A stretch of 64,000 nt of DNA from Ziziphus jujuba (lineage: Eukaryota; Streptophyta; Magnoliopsida; Rosales; Rhamnaceae). Position 1 is the stretch's first letter, and each line of letters starts with the position of its first letter. The position numbers were made by a program, and so were the translations under genes. The notes under the pieces were generated by a model. That model saw only the letters and a list, made by a program, of their open reading frames with translations. It did no database searches and had not been told where the DNA came from. Shown piece after piece: positions 37,400-50,985 of this stretch. The DNA lies in contig NC_083390.1 of the NCBI RefSeq assembly GCF_031755915.1, forward strand, positions 16,647,001-16,711,000. Direction: 5' to 3'.

Positions 37400-40300
37400 C
37401 TCAAAGTCAAATTATCATTTTGACTGGCGTGACCATTCTCCACGGGTTAGTGTGCGTTAGGCTATAGCTATGATTTCGGTGGAACTAAAGAGCATGAGAA
37501 AACAAGCTTCAAGTTGTTCAATATCAATTATTGGGTTGAAATTAGTCAAATTAATTTTATATTATGATCACTAATTAAAAATAAGCGTTTTGGTAGCCAT
37601 AAAGGTCAATTAGGTATGAAAAAAACAAACGAAATGTCAAGAATTGCCTACTCTCAAAAGTAGGGATAGTATATGTGCATGCATGATGTGCATTTTTTTG
37701 GTCAAAAAGAGAATGCCTTTCTTGGTTGAGTGTAATTAATTGCTAAAATATTGGTGTTTACATATGAAATCATTCATAAAACCTTACATTCCACTTTAAT
37801 GACAGCTTATTATTTCTTTTTTTTAGCTACTTAAAATTTTTCCCTTTAATTTTTTTTTTGATAAAAAAAATTTGCCTTTTAATTAGAAATTCCAAAAAGC
37901 TTTCAACATTAAAAAATATGAACTTTTGCATTATTTGTTCAAGTTTACAACCTATTAGACATTGTAGATGGGCAATAAGGCCAAAAAAATTATAAAAAAA
38001 AAATAATAAAAGGAGAAATAGTGGATTGAGAATATATAGATTACCATTTGAAATGACATTTTACTTTTGACAAAGAGTAATGCTGCTAGTAAATTTATTA
38101 CCAAATTCTAAAATTTTAAATACTAAATAATGCAACAGTTTATTATTAGTTGACATTAATATAGTTTAAATTTTTTTTTTTTAAAAGTATGGTATTCAAA
38201 ATTTGATAACTCTAATATTATCATACAAGAAACACTTTTTATGCATGCAACAATAAAAAAAAAAAAAAAAACTTATTTTTTGCTTTTTTGTTGCTTGTCA
38301 AGTTTTTATTTTTATTTTTGGTAAAATATTACTTCTAAGTTTAATTAGTATAGTTTTGCAATTTTGCCATAAATAGGGTAATATAATGAGAAATTAAGGT
38401 TGATTGGTCATGTTATCACATCGATCAATCATGTAGACATTCCATCAACATAAAACAAAACTTAGTAGATTTGTCAACAAAAGTTTAAGATATAGGGGAG
38501 GAACCTATCAATTTAGTTCTTTATCATTAATTGTATATAAAATTAATAATAAAAAATGGCTATGTCGAGCATTTATGCACATTTGATGGGAAATTAAAAT
38601 TTCATGAAAAGCTAATCAAAAGAGCTATGGAGGAGGAAATGAAAAATGGATAGGATCGACCCAACAACGACCAGAATATATATAAATTGATATCATACAT
38701 TTCATTCAATTCAAATTATATAAGGAGAGCAATATATACCGAAAATGATATTCCACCCCAAAAAAAAAAAAGGGGGGGGGGGGGGGGGCAGAGCGAGCTT
38801 GCAAGTAATTTATTTATTTTGCTAAAAATAGGTAAACTGGCGAGCTAGTGTGCTTATATATTCAGTTCTTGTCCCTTTCATGGGATGTTGGTATGCCTAC
38901 CCTTAAAGCTGGAAAGAGAAAAATTAAAACGTAAATGCTGGAAAAGAGCCGCAAAGGGCAGAAGATACTTAAAAAATAAAAATAAAAATTAGTAATATGA
39001 AAAATTTATAACATATTTGTCAATTTTTCACCTTTTGAATCCAGCAATAGGTACTATAGGGGAAAAGTAATAAAAGTTTAAAGAAAAAGTACTTAATTTA
39101 AAGGTATAGAGCTAGGACCATAACATGGATAACATTAAAAGGGATTTATTTATCATTTATTTAAATGTTTGTTTAATAACATATTTTTTAATTCGATTTT
39201 TATTTGTTTAATTTGATGAAGCTATAGTTACTTGATATGGAATTATCTTTAATATTCTCACCTCACTCATCTAATCGTCCTCATAAAAAACGAATACCAT
39301 TTTTCTTTTTTTCCATTTATACCTTTCTTCACGTTTTAAGTTTGTTGCAAAAAAATATCTTTGTCAATCCTAAAAATCTACTTGTTGTCCAAGAAAGAAG
39401 AGGGGGGGTGGGGAACTTCAAATCTACATTGCATGTTAACCCATTTTTTTTATTTATTTTTTTTTTATAAATATTAACATATGATTTTTGATATACATTT
39501 TTATTTATTTATTTAGTATATGTAACATTATATTCATATCTAGAACCATATAAAAATACTCTCATATTCCTTAAATTCTGAAATTTATGATCTATTATTT
39601 TAAATAAGTAAAATATCCTTATATCCAACTTGAGTTTCTATATAAACTAATGTTGCTCATGGGCCACAAGATAGAAATTCCTAGAAAATATAGAATATGT
39701 GCATTGGAAAATAATTTTATAAAATATGAAGATAAGGATTAGTGTATTTTCTTCATTCTTTGTTATAAAGCAATCTTTTTTAACTTAACCTATTTTGATT
39801 GATGGAAGAGTATTTTTTACAGCAAACCTTGTTTTTTTGTCGGATTTTTTTACAGCAAACTTAAAAATACCCGAAAAAGTAGATATAATTACTTAGAAGA
39901 CACATATAAGATAAAAAATAATTTAATTACAAAAATCTATTATTTTTAAGAATGTTTATAATAAGAGTGTGAGGATTCAAATTAAAGCATCATCCCCAAA
40001 AATAGTGGTATCATTGGAACTAGAAGCAGCTGCTAAGGTTTATATAATTTACCTTAAATAATTTTACCAAAATAATCGAATTGAGATATGGTCTAAAACA
40101 CCTTTTTTTTTTTTTTGTTAAATAAAAAAATGATATTTTTTGGTAGTCAAATTGGAAGGAAAATGATTCTTTTTTTTTTGTAAAAAAAAAAAAAAAAACA
40201 AATCTCATTACCTATTTAGCAGCTGTTATCATTAACTTTGCCAATTCCACACACACGAAAAAAAGTTGAACGATATCCCATGGAAACTGCTTTCTCAAAT

Positions 40301-42200
40301 CCCCAAAATATAAAAGAAAAGCACTTGAGTGGTACTTCGAACACTTCATGATATTTCATTATGAGGAGGGTCCTACACCATACTGCCTAATAATTGTTTG
40401 TTTAATACTATATTTCTGTTTTTGGTTCATCCACAATTAAACTCAATAACGAAAATTAACCCCAAAAAAAAAAAAAAAAAAAACCCAATAACGAAAACAT
40501 TTATTAAAATTTTAAAAGGATATTAATAGATCTTTTACTTGGAGTGGAGATAAAATCTAATAATATTTTCACCTTTTAGATTAATGTACTAAAACATCAC
40601 TTGTATATTTTATAATAACTGATTTATTTACCAATTGATATATATGTTAAATATTGTAATAACATTTCATTGTTCATGCATTTAAATTTCTTTTCAAAAA
40701 AATAAAAAGGCTTGTATTGAATTTTAAAAACTAATTTATCTGTATTTAGTTTATATATTATGTTCTTCCAATTTTTAATATATTGGCACATCATTTACTA
40801 TATTATGTTATTTATTTATTTATAGATAACAAAAAAAGGTTAATGATTTTAATAAGAATAATGCTACATACACCTTAAACATGTTTAACAATAGTATACA
40901 TATTATTATTTAATTGATTAATATATTAATATAATCTAAAAATGATAATTTAATTTTTTAAAAAATAAATATTATTAAATATTAATTAATTAGATAATAA
41001 TACATGTTTTCTTGATATATATATATATATACATATATATTTTTTTTTTTGGCTAAATTAGAAAAAGATATCTCCGAGTGATATCAAAAGTATTAAGTCG
41101 TAATCCTGCGCCATCAACATTACCACATGGCACATTCGAAGTAATAATAAAAAAAATTACCAAAATTTAAACTTTAACTTCCGAACTTGTAGGTCTAAAG
41201 ACTGAGGAATTTATTTCCCCCAAACTACCATCCTCGATGTCACACACACAATAGCAAGAGAGTTGGACCTAAAGTGAAAACAAAAGTAAAAGTTGATTAA
41301 TTCTTTTTTTTTTTTGTGTAATATAACAAAAATTCTAGAGAGAATAAAATATTTTTCCGTGGATCATACTAACTGGATCAATCCTATTTAATAATTATAT
41401 TTACAAATTAATATTTCATAAGGTAAACAATAAGATATTATTTTATTTGTTTAGATTGAATTTCAATTATAAATTGAATTTCAATTATCCTTTTAACTGA
41501 TCACTTATTTATTTTTAATATACCAATCAATAAATATAGATATTGCATCATTTTATCATATATTGCATCATTTTATTATATTAGTTGTTAAATATTTTAC
41601 CCAAAAAAAATCTGTTGTTGAATAACTTGGCCAAAAAACTTACTTTTTTTTTTTGTTTTTTTGTTTTTTTGGTTGATAAGAAAGGCAAACAAATTTGGTG
41701 TATGTCTAGTATTAATCAACATATAAAATTAACGTGAAAGAAGCCTTTGAAAATGATTTCATCCATGTGAACCGTTAGATATTTTTCCATTTTATTGTTA
41801 AAAATTATAACCATCCGATTATTCTCTTTCACTAAATCTTGAAAAAGAACCCAAAAAAAAAAAAAAAAACAAAAAAAGGTGCATACTGCTGCAGCATTCA
41901 AACCCATAAGCATCCGACCTTAATCACCTGTTTTCTGGACCGTAATCTCACCCAATCAGAATCCCCCAAAAAAGCAGGGAATGAAAGGGGCCCACCGGTT
42001 GTACAAAACATCATTCCCACCTCCAAAGTACGTTAACAAAATCTCGCTCTCTCTAAATGGTGAGAACGACAATTTTTGTCAAAAGAAAGCAAAATTTTAC
42101 CACCTTAGGTCACAAAACCCGAGGGCAATTTGGGTATTTTACATAATAAGGGTCGGGTCAATTAAGTCAAAATAAATAGGAGAGAGATTTCCACGGTGAG
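37400..42200. other. AT-rich intergenic DNA, no gene seen
   Basis: No supported coding sequence. It holds an A11-G17 homopolymer junction (38761-38788), a GAGGGGGGGTGGGG tract near 39402, poly-A/T runs and a TA run near 41019-41038. From about 41.9 kb the sequence becomes less AT-rich as it approaches the PI4K-gamma promoter. Confidence 0.6.
38761..38788 (+). repeat. A11-G17 homopolymer junction
   Basis: Eleven A followed directly by seventeen G. A G run of this length is rare in AT-rich plant DNA and could form a quadruplex or be an assembly or sequencing artefact. Confidence 0.8.
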
Positions 42201-42229
42201 ATCGGCACAGAAATTGTTAAAAAAAAGGG

Positions 42230-43674
42230 TAAAAACACCTCCCCTATTCGCTGACACAAACACTACCAAAATCCCTGATTTGTGGTCGTTGGACCCACCC
42301 AAATGCCACGTACTCAACCAGTGCCCTTATCTCCATGTCACCAGCAGTACCACCCTCCTTTCTCTTTCCGTACACAGTCTCCAAAGATAGATTCATCAAA
42401 CGCCCCAGAATTCCCCCCCAGAAGATCCAGCGGCTCTCATAGCGTATTCTAGAGTCTTCGAAACAGAAAGAAGAGAGAGAAAGAGAGAGAGAGAGAGTGG
42501 TCACATCTTAACCGGGGTTAGTGCTAAGTTTGAACCAGGGTCAAGAGCATTTGAGTTAAAGAAGCCTCCCCGTTGGGCATTTGAGTCAGGGGAAGAAAAG
42601 ACAGAGAGGAAAAAAGGAAAAATACACAGAGCAAAGCAAAGAGAAGCTACCGAGAAAGAGAGAGAGAGCGAGTGAGAGAAGAGAGAAGGTATTGTGGCTC
42701 GGACAGAAATATTTATCCGAGTCAACTCGGACCGGTTTTTTCTCATTGCTCTCTTGGAAAAAACCTCCTTCCGATTCTGAAATTTTGGGTTTTTTTTTTT
42801 TATTCGGAAGGTTTTTTATTGATTGAAAGTCTGGCCGTGGTTTTTTTCTCGGCGGTTGAGATCGTCGATGGTTCTTTCTCCAGATCTTGCATTCTGGTGA
42901 GTTACTGTTTCTGATACAATCTGTTTTTGAAGCTCGATAATGTGGGTTTTCGTGTAATCAAATGCGGTGCTATCTCCAACACTGTTTGTGGATTTTGTTT
43001 GGAGTTTTTACGGATGTTGGATTTTCCTTTGCTTCGTATCATATTTTTCATTGGATGAATCATTTCCACCATTTTTTTTTCTTCTTGGGAAGTTGGGGAA
43101 AATCGTGGAGAAAATTGCTGCTTTGAATCTGATGTTGTATGCTGTATGAAAGTTTGAGCAGCCAGAGAGAAAAAAAAAAAAAAAAAGTCTCTGGGTAATT
43201 TTTACAAGCAATTGGCGTTCAAGATTTTTTATTCTTCTTTTGTGGTATATTTTTCTGTTTATTTATTTATTTTTTAACGAACTTATTGATGAAGTTCATT
43301 AATCTGATCGTTAACAATTGGTATATAAATGCTCCGAGTTGCTTTATTCATTTAGGACTTGAAATCTGAAACTGAAATTACTCTAAATCCATGTAGAGAT
43401 TTAGCACTTGCCGCATGTAATCACTGACTCAGTGTTTTCTTGCAAAGTGTTATAATATTTCGCTTTTCTTGGTTATAGGTTTTTTTTACTTCTCCATTAA
43501 AAGCAAGTTTTTATTTTTATTTTTTAAATATATACATATATGTGTGTGTGTGGATTTCTTATGCAATATCAATATTGCGCGTTTAATTAATTGAAGATCA
43601 GACTGTTACGCTTTTCTTTCTTTCTTTCTCTTTTTTAAATTTTCGTTTTAAAAATTATTGTGGGTATGCTGCAG
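42230..43674 (+). promoter_or_regulatory. Promoter, leader exon and leader intron of the PI4K-gamma gene
   Basis: The region upstream of about 42480 is GC-richer. A GA-rich stretch (AGAGAGAGAAAGAGAGAGAG near 42472-42496, and again 42655-42682) is typical of plant leaders. A leader exon ends at 42896 (ATTCTG, then GTGAGT). The intron runs 42897-43674 and ends in TATGCTGCAG, and the leader resumes at 43675. Neither transcription start nor TATA box is certain. Confidence 0.65.
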
Positions 43675-43701
43675 ATTCATTTTGCTCCTCCTCTTCCGGG
43701 A

Positions 43702-43970
43702 ATGGCTTGCTCAATGTAACATTGACCTGTGTCTATTTCCTTTGCCTTCTTTCCTATCACGAGCCTTTGTAGCTTAGGGAATCTTGGGGGAAATCTGAAG
43801 GTCTTTTTTCCTGATTGATGATTGTTTTGGAATTAGATTTAGTTTTCATTCTCTCACCGGTGGCTTTGGAGTTTGGCGCCTCCTTGAAAGGGAAGAAGCT
43901 CTCTTCCGCCACCATCTCTGTTACCAGCCACGGAAACAGTTACTTCCTCACTTCATTGAATGTCTCGTAA
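43702..43970 (+). promoter_or_regulatory. Upstream ORFs in the PI4K-gamma leader
   Basis: After the leader intron, ATG GCT TGC TCA ATG TAA (43702-43719) is a five-codon uORF. A second ATG at 43818 opens a 50-codon uORF (MIVLELDLVFILSPVALEF and on) whose stop TAA (43968-43970) overlaps the main start at 43960 in another frame. A further short uORF begins at 42868 in the leader exon and would stop at the splice junction. Such uORFs usually lower translation of the main frame. Confidence 0.65.
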
Positions 43971-45885
43971 ATTGGATAGCCCTGTTCAGACCCAGATGGC
44001 AGTGGCAATTTTAAACAGTCCGCTCAGTGGGGAGTATCATGGGAGCGATAGAATAGAAGGGAAACAGCCTGCAGGGAGGAGACGCGTTTTCGTGCAAACT
44101 GAAACTGGGTGCGTCTTGGGAATGGAATTAGATCGTGTTGACAATGCCCATACTGTCAAGAGGAGATTGCAGCTTGCTCTTAATGTCCCTACCGATGAGA
44201 GCTCGCTGACCTTTGGGGATATGGTGTTGAAAAATGATCTCAGTGCTGTCCGTAATGATTCACCCCTTCTCCTTACTCGGAACCTTATCCACAGAAGCTC
44301 GTCCACTCCATGTCTCTCACCTACTGGGAAGGATATACAGCAGAGAGATAAGAGTGGTCCTATTGAGATATTGGGCCAGTCAGATCACTTTGCTAGAGCA
44401 AAGCTATTGGTCAAAGAAATTGTTAAGGGGATCAAGATGGGGGTTGATCCACTCCCTGTCCATAGTGGGCTTGGAGGTGCCTATTATTTTAGGAACTGCA
44501 GAGGTGAGAGTGTTGCTATTGTGAAGCCAACAGATGAAGAACCTTTTGCTCCAAATAACCCAAAAGGCTTCGTTGGTAAAGCACTTGGGCAACCAGGTTT
44601 GAAACGTTCTGTGCGGGTTGGGGAAACTGGATTAAGAGAGGTTGCGGCTTACCTTCTTGATGAAGGACACTTTGCAAATGTGCCTCCCACTGCCTTGGTA
44701 AAGATCACTCACTCAATCTTTAATGTAAATGATGGGGTGAATGGAAACAAGCCTCACAAGAAGCAGCTTGTTAGCAAGATTGCTTCTTTCCAACAGTTTA
44801 TACATCATGATTTTGATGCAAGTGATCATGGGACTTCTAGCTTTCCTGTCTCTGCTGTGCATCGTATAGGGATATTAGATATTAGGATTTTTAATACAGA
44901 CAGGCATGCAGGAAATCTTTTAGTTAGGAAGCTTGATGGTGTTGGGAGGTTTGGTCAAGTGGAGCTCATTCCTATTGATCATGGCCTCTGCCTACCAGAA
45001 ACTTTGGAGGATCCGTATTTTGAGTGGATTCATTGGCCTCAGGCTTCGATTCCATTCTCGGAAGATGAGCTTGCATACATAGAAAAATTGGATCCACAGA
45101 AGGATTGTGAGATGCTACGAAGTGAGATTCCTGTGATTCGAGATGCTAGTCTCAGGGTGTTGGTCCTCTGCACCATTTTCCTCAAGGAGGCTGCTGCATC
45201 TGGTCTCTGCCTTGCTGAAATTGGTGAGATGATGACTAGGGAATTTCGCAGTGGTGAGGAGGAGCCCAGCGAGCTTGAGGTTGTTTGTATGGAGGCAAGG
45301 AGGATGATAGCAGAGAGGGAACTGTCGTCTCCCAAGGCTGATTTCGGAGATGAGGAGTTTCAATTTGATATAGACTATGAGGAAGTAGAGTTAGATGTTG
45401 CATCAAAGGTGGCAGCTGAAGATACTATGATCAGAGCACCATTCCAATTTGGAAACGGGAATGGACATTGCCGCTTTCCACTCTCTAAATTGGAAGAATG
45501 CATTGAGGAGGAACAGGAAAGCGAGGGAGACGAGCAAGAGGGATTCACAGATCTTCCTTCTCCTGAACGGGTCCCAACCATTTCAAACATTTCGATGTCA
45601 CTTAAGAACACAATGTTAGGTGAGAAGAACCAGAAACACATGAAATACGTTGGACCGAAACAAGAAAATGGATACATGGTGAATTCATCATCTGGGCACA
45701 GGAGTGCCAATGAGCAGCTTCCTACTAGCATGAGCTTTGTGAAGCTGGCTGATATGAATGAGGATGAATGGTTACTGTTTCTGGAGAAGTTTCAGGAACT
45801 GCTGTACCCCGCATTTGCGAATCGGAAATCTGTGACCATAGGTCAGAGGCAGAGACAGAGGCTTGGTACTTCATGCCAGTTTTGA
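43960..45885 (+). CDS. Phosphatidylinositol 4-kinase gamma (single UBL domain, PI4Kgamma5/6/7 type)
   Basis: An uninterrupted 641-aa frame, as in Arabidopsis members with one ubiquitin-like domain (about 650 aa). The UBL spans about 42-110 (RRVFVQTETGCVLGMELDRV onward). The kinase-like domain spans about 160-420: glycine-rich start HSGLGGAYYFRNCRG (168-182), the ATP-contacting lysine in VAIVKPTDEEP (K189), catalytic NTDRHAGNLLVRK (312-324) and metal-binding PIDHGLCLPETL (338-349). The C-terminal part is acidic with a short conserved end (DEWLLFLEKFQELLYP). Plant type-II-like gamma PI4Ks can show protein-kinase activity (UbDK gamma) and bind proteasome or ubiquitin-pathway partners. Lipid kinase activity is not certain for every member. 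The ATG used gives the family N-terminus MSRKLDSPVQTQMAVA. Which of gamma 5, 6 or 7 is orthologous cannot be decided here. Confidence 0.95.
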   Translation: MSRKLDSPVQTQMAVAILNSPLSGEYHGSDRIEGKQPAGRRRVFVQTETGCVLGMELDRVDNAHTVKRRLQLALNVPTDESSLTFGDMVLKNDLSAVRNDSPLLLTRNLIHRSSSTPCLSPTGKDIQQRDKSGPIEILGQSDHFARAKLLVKEIVKGIKMGVDPLPVHSGLGGAYYFRNCRGESVAIVKPTDEEPFAPNNPKGFVGKALGQPGLKRSVRVGETGLREVAAYLLDEGHFANVPPTALVKITHSIFNVNDGVNGNKPHKKQLVSKIASFQQFIHHDFDASDHGTSSFPVSAVHRIGILDIRIFNTDRHAGNLLVRKLDGVGRFGQVELIPIDHGLCLPETLEDPYFEWIHWPQASIPFSEDELAYIEKLDPQKDCEMLRSEIPVIRDASLRVLVLCTIFLKEAAASGLCLAEIGEMMTREFRSGEEEPSELEVVCMEARRMIAERELSSPKADFGDEEFQFDIDYEEVELDVASKVAAEDTMIRAPFQFGNGNGHCRFPLSKLEECIEEEQESEGDEQEGFTDLPSPERVPTISNISMSLKNTMLGEKNQKHMKYVGPKQENGYMVNSSSGHRSANEQLPTSMSFVKLADMNEDEWLLFLEKFQELLYPAFANRKSVTIGQRQRQRLGTSCQF

Positions 45886-46180
45886 ACTCGGGATGAATAC
45901 ATATGAAGAATAAGGCTAGTTTCTTGGGGTGAAGGATTGGTAGGTTAGATTTGGTTATGAGTTTTCTCCCTCAAAGGTATTGTAGTTGGAGGTGACAGTA
46001 GGAGGAACCGATGTAAATATTCTTGTGGAAAGCTGAAGGATGAGCTAAGTAGAATTGGTTGTATTTCTTGGTTTATGTTTTGTTTTAATTTTTTTTTTTT
46101 TTTTTTTGGGCCCCCTTTCACTCCATATGGGCTTGTTTGATAAATAATTTGTAGAATAAAAAAGAAATTATTGTATAGTG
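45886..46180 (+). terminator. 3' UTR and likely poly(A) region of the PI4K-gamma gene
   Basis: Sequence after the stop is AT-rich with T runs (46088-46108) and AATAAA-like words near 46143-46160 (GATAAATAATTTG, GAATAAAAAAG). This fits a plant polyadenylation region; the cleavage site is not resolved. Confidence 0.45.
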
Positions 46181-47128
46181 AACTCGGTTTCGTTTTTGCC
46201 TTTTAGATGTGGTCCTGGTGGTCATTTTCCGTGTTTTATTCTTAGTTCCTCCCCTGTAAATGGCAATTACAGGGTTGAAGCAACTGACAAAAGAATCAGA
46301 ATATTGTGGTTTCTATGGTCCAGCCATAGTTATATTAGGATAGAATGGAAGAATATGTACACTGGCCATTTTAATTTAAATTGTTTGAGCTTGGATTTCG
46401 TTTAATGTGATGTGAAGGAATCTTTTACCGACATTTATTGTGATATAACTGGATCGCTGATGGTTTTTCAGTTGAAGTGCTATTTGCTTTTCCCTTATTA
46501 TCAAATGGGAAAAGTTGTACCAGCTAGCAAGCTCTTGCTCTTGTATTTGCTCTTAAAAAGTGGATTGAAATTGTGAAAGTAACATGAAAAGCACATTTGC
46601 CATTCATGTATTTTTCTAGTTTGAAATTTGTCTTATCAATGGGACTGCATGTTTTTTGTGACTAGAAGCAGTGGAGATTCCCAATATTAAAGCACAATAT
46701 ATCCTTTTGTCGAAAATTTGTCGTCCTCTTCGAGATTGAATGCCTTTTTCTTTTTACAGAAGTCGTCTCCACAAAACTTGAGTAGAGACTAGAGAGCTTA
46801 TGTAGATGACATTGCCGGATCGAATCATTTACACTTGTTGACGTCCTTTCTCTTCTCTTAAGCATCAACTGGCTGTCATCCACAGCCGTCGGAAATGGAT
46901 GATTATATCATGCTTTTTTAACTTGTTTTATATATGAAAAAAATCAAACCAGGATCGTCGCATAAAAGACTATCAAGATGCTCTTTATTACTGTTTAAAA
47001 AGTTGAGATTTAATCATGAATTCATAGTTTATTTGAGATTTTTATAACTACTTTGTTTTATTTAATTCACTAATATAATATATTTTTGAAGGAGATATCT
47101 GATGGTTTTATATTACTAAAACCTTCTT

Positions 47129-47164
<36 letters not shown>

Positions 47165-50100
47165 TCAATCTCTTATAAGATAACATGATAATTAAATTTC
47201 AAACTAAGATTACTATATCAACCTTTTAGATTTGGAGACTCAATCAAATTAAGCAAATTCAACAACCATATAACATTGGCTTTTTAGTTTTAACCTTTCT
47301 GGTAGAGCTGATGAAAGACTAATAATTATATATTATTTCATCCTGTAAAAAAGGACAAAGGATATTGTTTATGTCATAGTCGATCAAAATATTAGCTGTG
47401 CAGGAGAGAAGGATTACAAAGAAACTTTGTCCATGCTTGACATTACAAGTTAAGAGAGGAATTAGCAACCAACAAAAGAATATCACATGTTGAGGACCCA
47501 CATAAAACGATTGGACGGGAAACAGTTGTGTAATAAGATTGGGCTTTCAACTTGTTGATGAGGTTTATCTGTTACTACACGTATTTTTCTGTGTTCTCTG
47601 CCTTATTATCATTTTTTTTTTCTCTTTTTGTTCCATGGTTTACGGTTGTACAGCCAACAGCCTTTTAGCTCTTGGGGAGGCTGTTTCTTCTACTGAATTT
47701 CCCATAGATTCATGGGTTTTAGCTATATCAGGGAAACTGTGGGTCTGTGACAGTTTCTGCTCTGTTTTTTGCAGACAATTATTGTTTGGAGGTCCACTTA
47801 TCCTTATCTTACCTCAGCATTTGGTGTAGGCTATTTATAGCGCAAAGTTATACTTCTCAACAAAATTTCTTGGACAAAAAAATATTGTGGCTGGTCAAAA
47901 TTTACCAGATGGCTGGTCAAAATGTACCAGATATTTAATATATTATACATTAAGAATAATATTAAAGTTGCTAAGTTTTTTGTTCTTTGCTTTCATTTTG
48001 TTAGCATCGCAGAATTCTTTGATGTGTGTATACTTTTCTATTACCACTCGTTCATTTATATAAAAAATTATGTTGCTGAAACAACTATTTATTAATCTGA
48101 TAAAAGAAAAAAGTAAAAAAGAAAGGGAAAAGGAGGAATAGAACAGTACAGTTTATACACAATTAGTGGAAACTTATGAGAACGATTATATTCTACGAAT
48201 TATTAACAAAGCTAAATTACCTCTTTTTATTGAACAAATTAAAAACAGAAAGTGTTTTACAAGTGTTGGGTAGTTAAGAATTTTGGAATTCTCTATAGCA
48301 GGATTAGCACCCTGAGAAAGTTTGCTTGAAGATGGGTGGTATAGTTGGCCATCCATGGTGCTGTTTCATTATCATTGTTAACAAACACTAGCTCCATCCT
48401 GACGTGGGAGATAGACATTGAAGTTTGGTGAAGGTCTTCATCTAATTTTCCTTTGCTTAAGTTGACTCCAAAAGCAATATATCAGGCGAACATCATATAC
48501 ATACATAATTCATATCCATATTAAATTAATTTCTGATAATTATTTTATTAATTTATTTCGAAAGATACGATGATGTGAATAATAAAAATGAGATCTAAAT
48601 TGACTAATTCAATATTTAAAAGAAAAAACTGATTGATTTATTTTACTTTACATATTAATCTTTTAAAAAATTAATTTTTTTAATTTTAAAAATCTAAATT
48701 TCAATGGAAACATATGGATAGCATTTTTATTATATGCATTAAAATAGACAGATTTGGGTTTAGTATTATTGCATCGTTCTCATACTAAACAGTTGTGATA
48801 AAAGATATTTTAGTTTCATATTGTTTTTTGCTTAAATATTTTAGTTTAATATCGTGATGCGGATATGATAAAAGGGTGTGATTGTACATTGCACATAAAA
48901 TGATGAGAAAAATATTGGTATGAATAGGGAACGTGGCAGCCTAATCTTAAGGGTTTTAAGAGTTGTTTGTAGCATATTGCAAGTTGATAGAGTGATATGA
49001 TTCTATGGGTATGAAAGCACACAATGGTTTGCAATGCAAGATAGAATGATGATGCCTTGGGGATAGGAAGCACAGAGACAGACAAAAAAGTGGGTCCGAG
49101 GCCTGTCTTGCTTCTTGTCCTTGTGACCCCTTAAACCGTCTTCAAGCAAAGTGACTATTAAGCTTGCCAAAATACAATTTTATATATGAATATTTTGACT
49201 GCAAGACTCGTATAATTTTCTTTTTAGCTTTGTATACATAAGCATGTGAAATTCAGATAAAGCTGTTTTGATTAAGAAAGAAAACTTCAAAAAACTGTAT
49301 TATATATGCAAATTAACAAATAAAAAAGTTAAAGAACTATTTATATCTAGAATGTTTTGTAAAATGAGAAAGCTATCAACTTTGTATTTGTCAATGTATG
49401 TGTCAACATTGTGCTATAGATATGCTATTACCAAATACTAATAATACTAATAATAATAATAAAAAATTATGATATAGATATGCATTTGAAACTTCGCTGT
49501 GAAGATGAGAAATATAGTATTATTATCTGTCAATGTGGTGATAATTTATTGGTGATATGACACATTATATATAAATACGCAATACATTTAATTTGATTTT
49601 TCTTATGTGGGACCATATGTACAATCAAATGATTGCTATTACATATTTATTAGTATTGACAAATATCATTTATGCAAATAATAAAGGGTTAACACATTTT
49701 TATTTTTTATTTTTTGAAGTAACGGTTAACACATTTAATAATCTTTTTGTTTTCATGAAAAAAAAAACTTTTTTTTTTTCCGTCAGAGTATTTAGTAATC
49801 TTTAATTTCAAGTTTTTTTAATCGAGACGGACATTTTATGCATTTGATATTGTTAAAGACATTTTTTTTTTTTGGATATTAAAAACAATTTAAAACGATA
49901 AACTAAATGAAGTTGATAGACAAGTCACAAATGTTATCATATATTTTATTTTCTGACGAATGCATGTTATCATATATATATATAAATATATATTAAGACT
50001 ATTCAATCATGTAATTTATGGCTAAATAGAATCATAAAATTATGTAATAAATCATTAAAATAAAAAAGAAAAATATCTATATATATTTCATAATTTTTAA

Positions 50101-50663
50101 ATGCAAGTAAATTGTATGCTTGGATCCTCGTAGATGGATTTTAGCTTCAAATTGTTAAGAAAAACCAATTTGTTGCTAAAACTAATATATGTACTGAAAA
50201 AAAAAAACGAAAAAAAAAAAGGGTTTTTGAATCCCCTTTACTGCGATCACACTGTGTGATCCACACGGCAGGTGTGAGATTCATTTTTACTTAATGAAAT
50301 TAACTCTTTCCATGCTAAATAAAATGGTTTTGGTGACTAACATATGACTATAGAAACCAAAAAATCTAGTAAAACAACAGGGCTTTAAATTCAGAACTCA
50401 TGGTACCATAAACAATTAATTTGGAGTTTTTAAATATATGTTAAATTAGATGAGGAAATTTTTTAGACCCAGACTTGTGCAACCAACGCATGAGAGTTTA
50501 AACACCAAGTAGTCATTAACATCTGGTAATGTTCTCCAAAGAACCAATTTGAAGTTCTTTATATCAATCAGGGACTAAAATTGGGATGTTTAAATGGGTT
50601 TTCTTAGATCCAAGTTGGGGTAGCCTTATTAGCAGAATTGCCTCACTCATTTATTTCCGTTAT

Positions 50664-50985
50664 GAAACATTAATCATATGTCCATTTGAAGATCAATCTG
50701 GTCCTGCAATTAAATTTGAACCCACTAAATTAAAATTAAAAGGATATAAGTGTGTGTTGGTGTGTATTCATTTTCTGTGCTTTAGGACCTGAAATGTACT
50801 GTCAAAATTGGGCCCAGAATGTATCCTGTTTTAAAACATTAATCATGCACCCATTGAACACATCAATCGAGTCCTGCAATTATAAATTTAAACCCACTAA
50901 ATGGATATGTCTTTGTGTTGGGTTGTATTCAGTTTCTAAGCTTTTAGGACCTGAAATGTGAGAAAATTGGGCCCAGATAGGTGTA
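50664..50985. repeat. Diverged tandem duplication, about 170-bp unit
   Basis: Copies starting near 50664 and 50837 share ACATTAATCAT, TCCTGCAATTA, AACCCACTAAAT, GTGTTGG, TTTAGGACCTGAAATGT and AAAATTGGGCCCAGA. An old local duplication without coding content. Confidence 0.8.

Noticed and set aside
47539..47829. 96-codon hydrophobic plus-strand frame
   Set aside because: No family resemblance, no splice or promoter context, and a poly-T-driven Phe/Leu composition.
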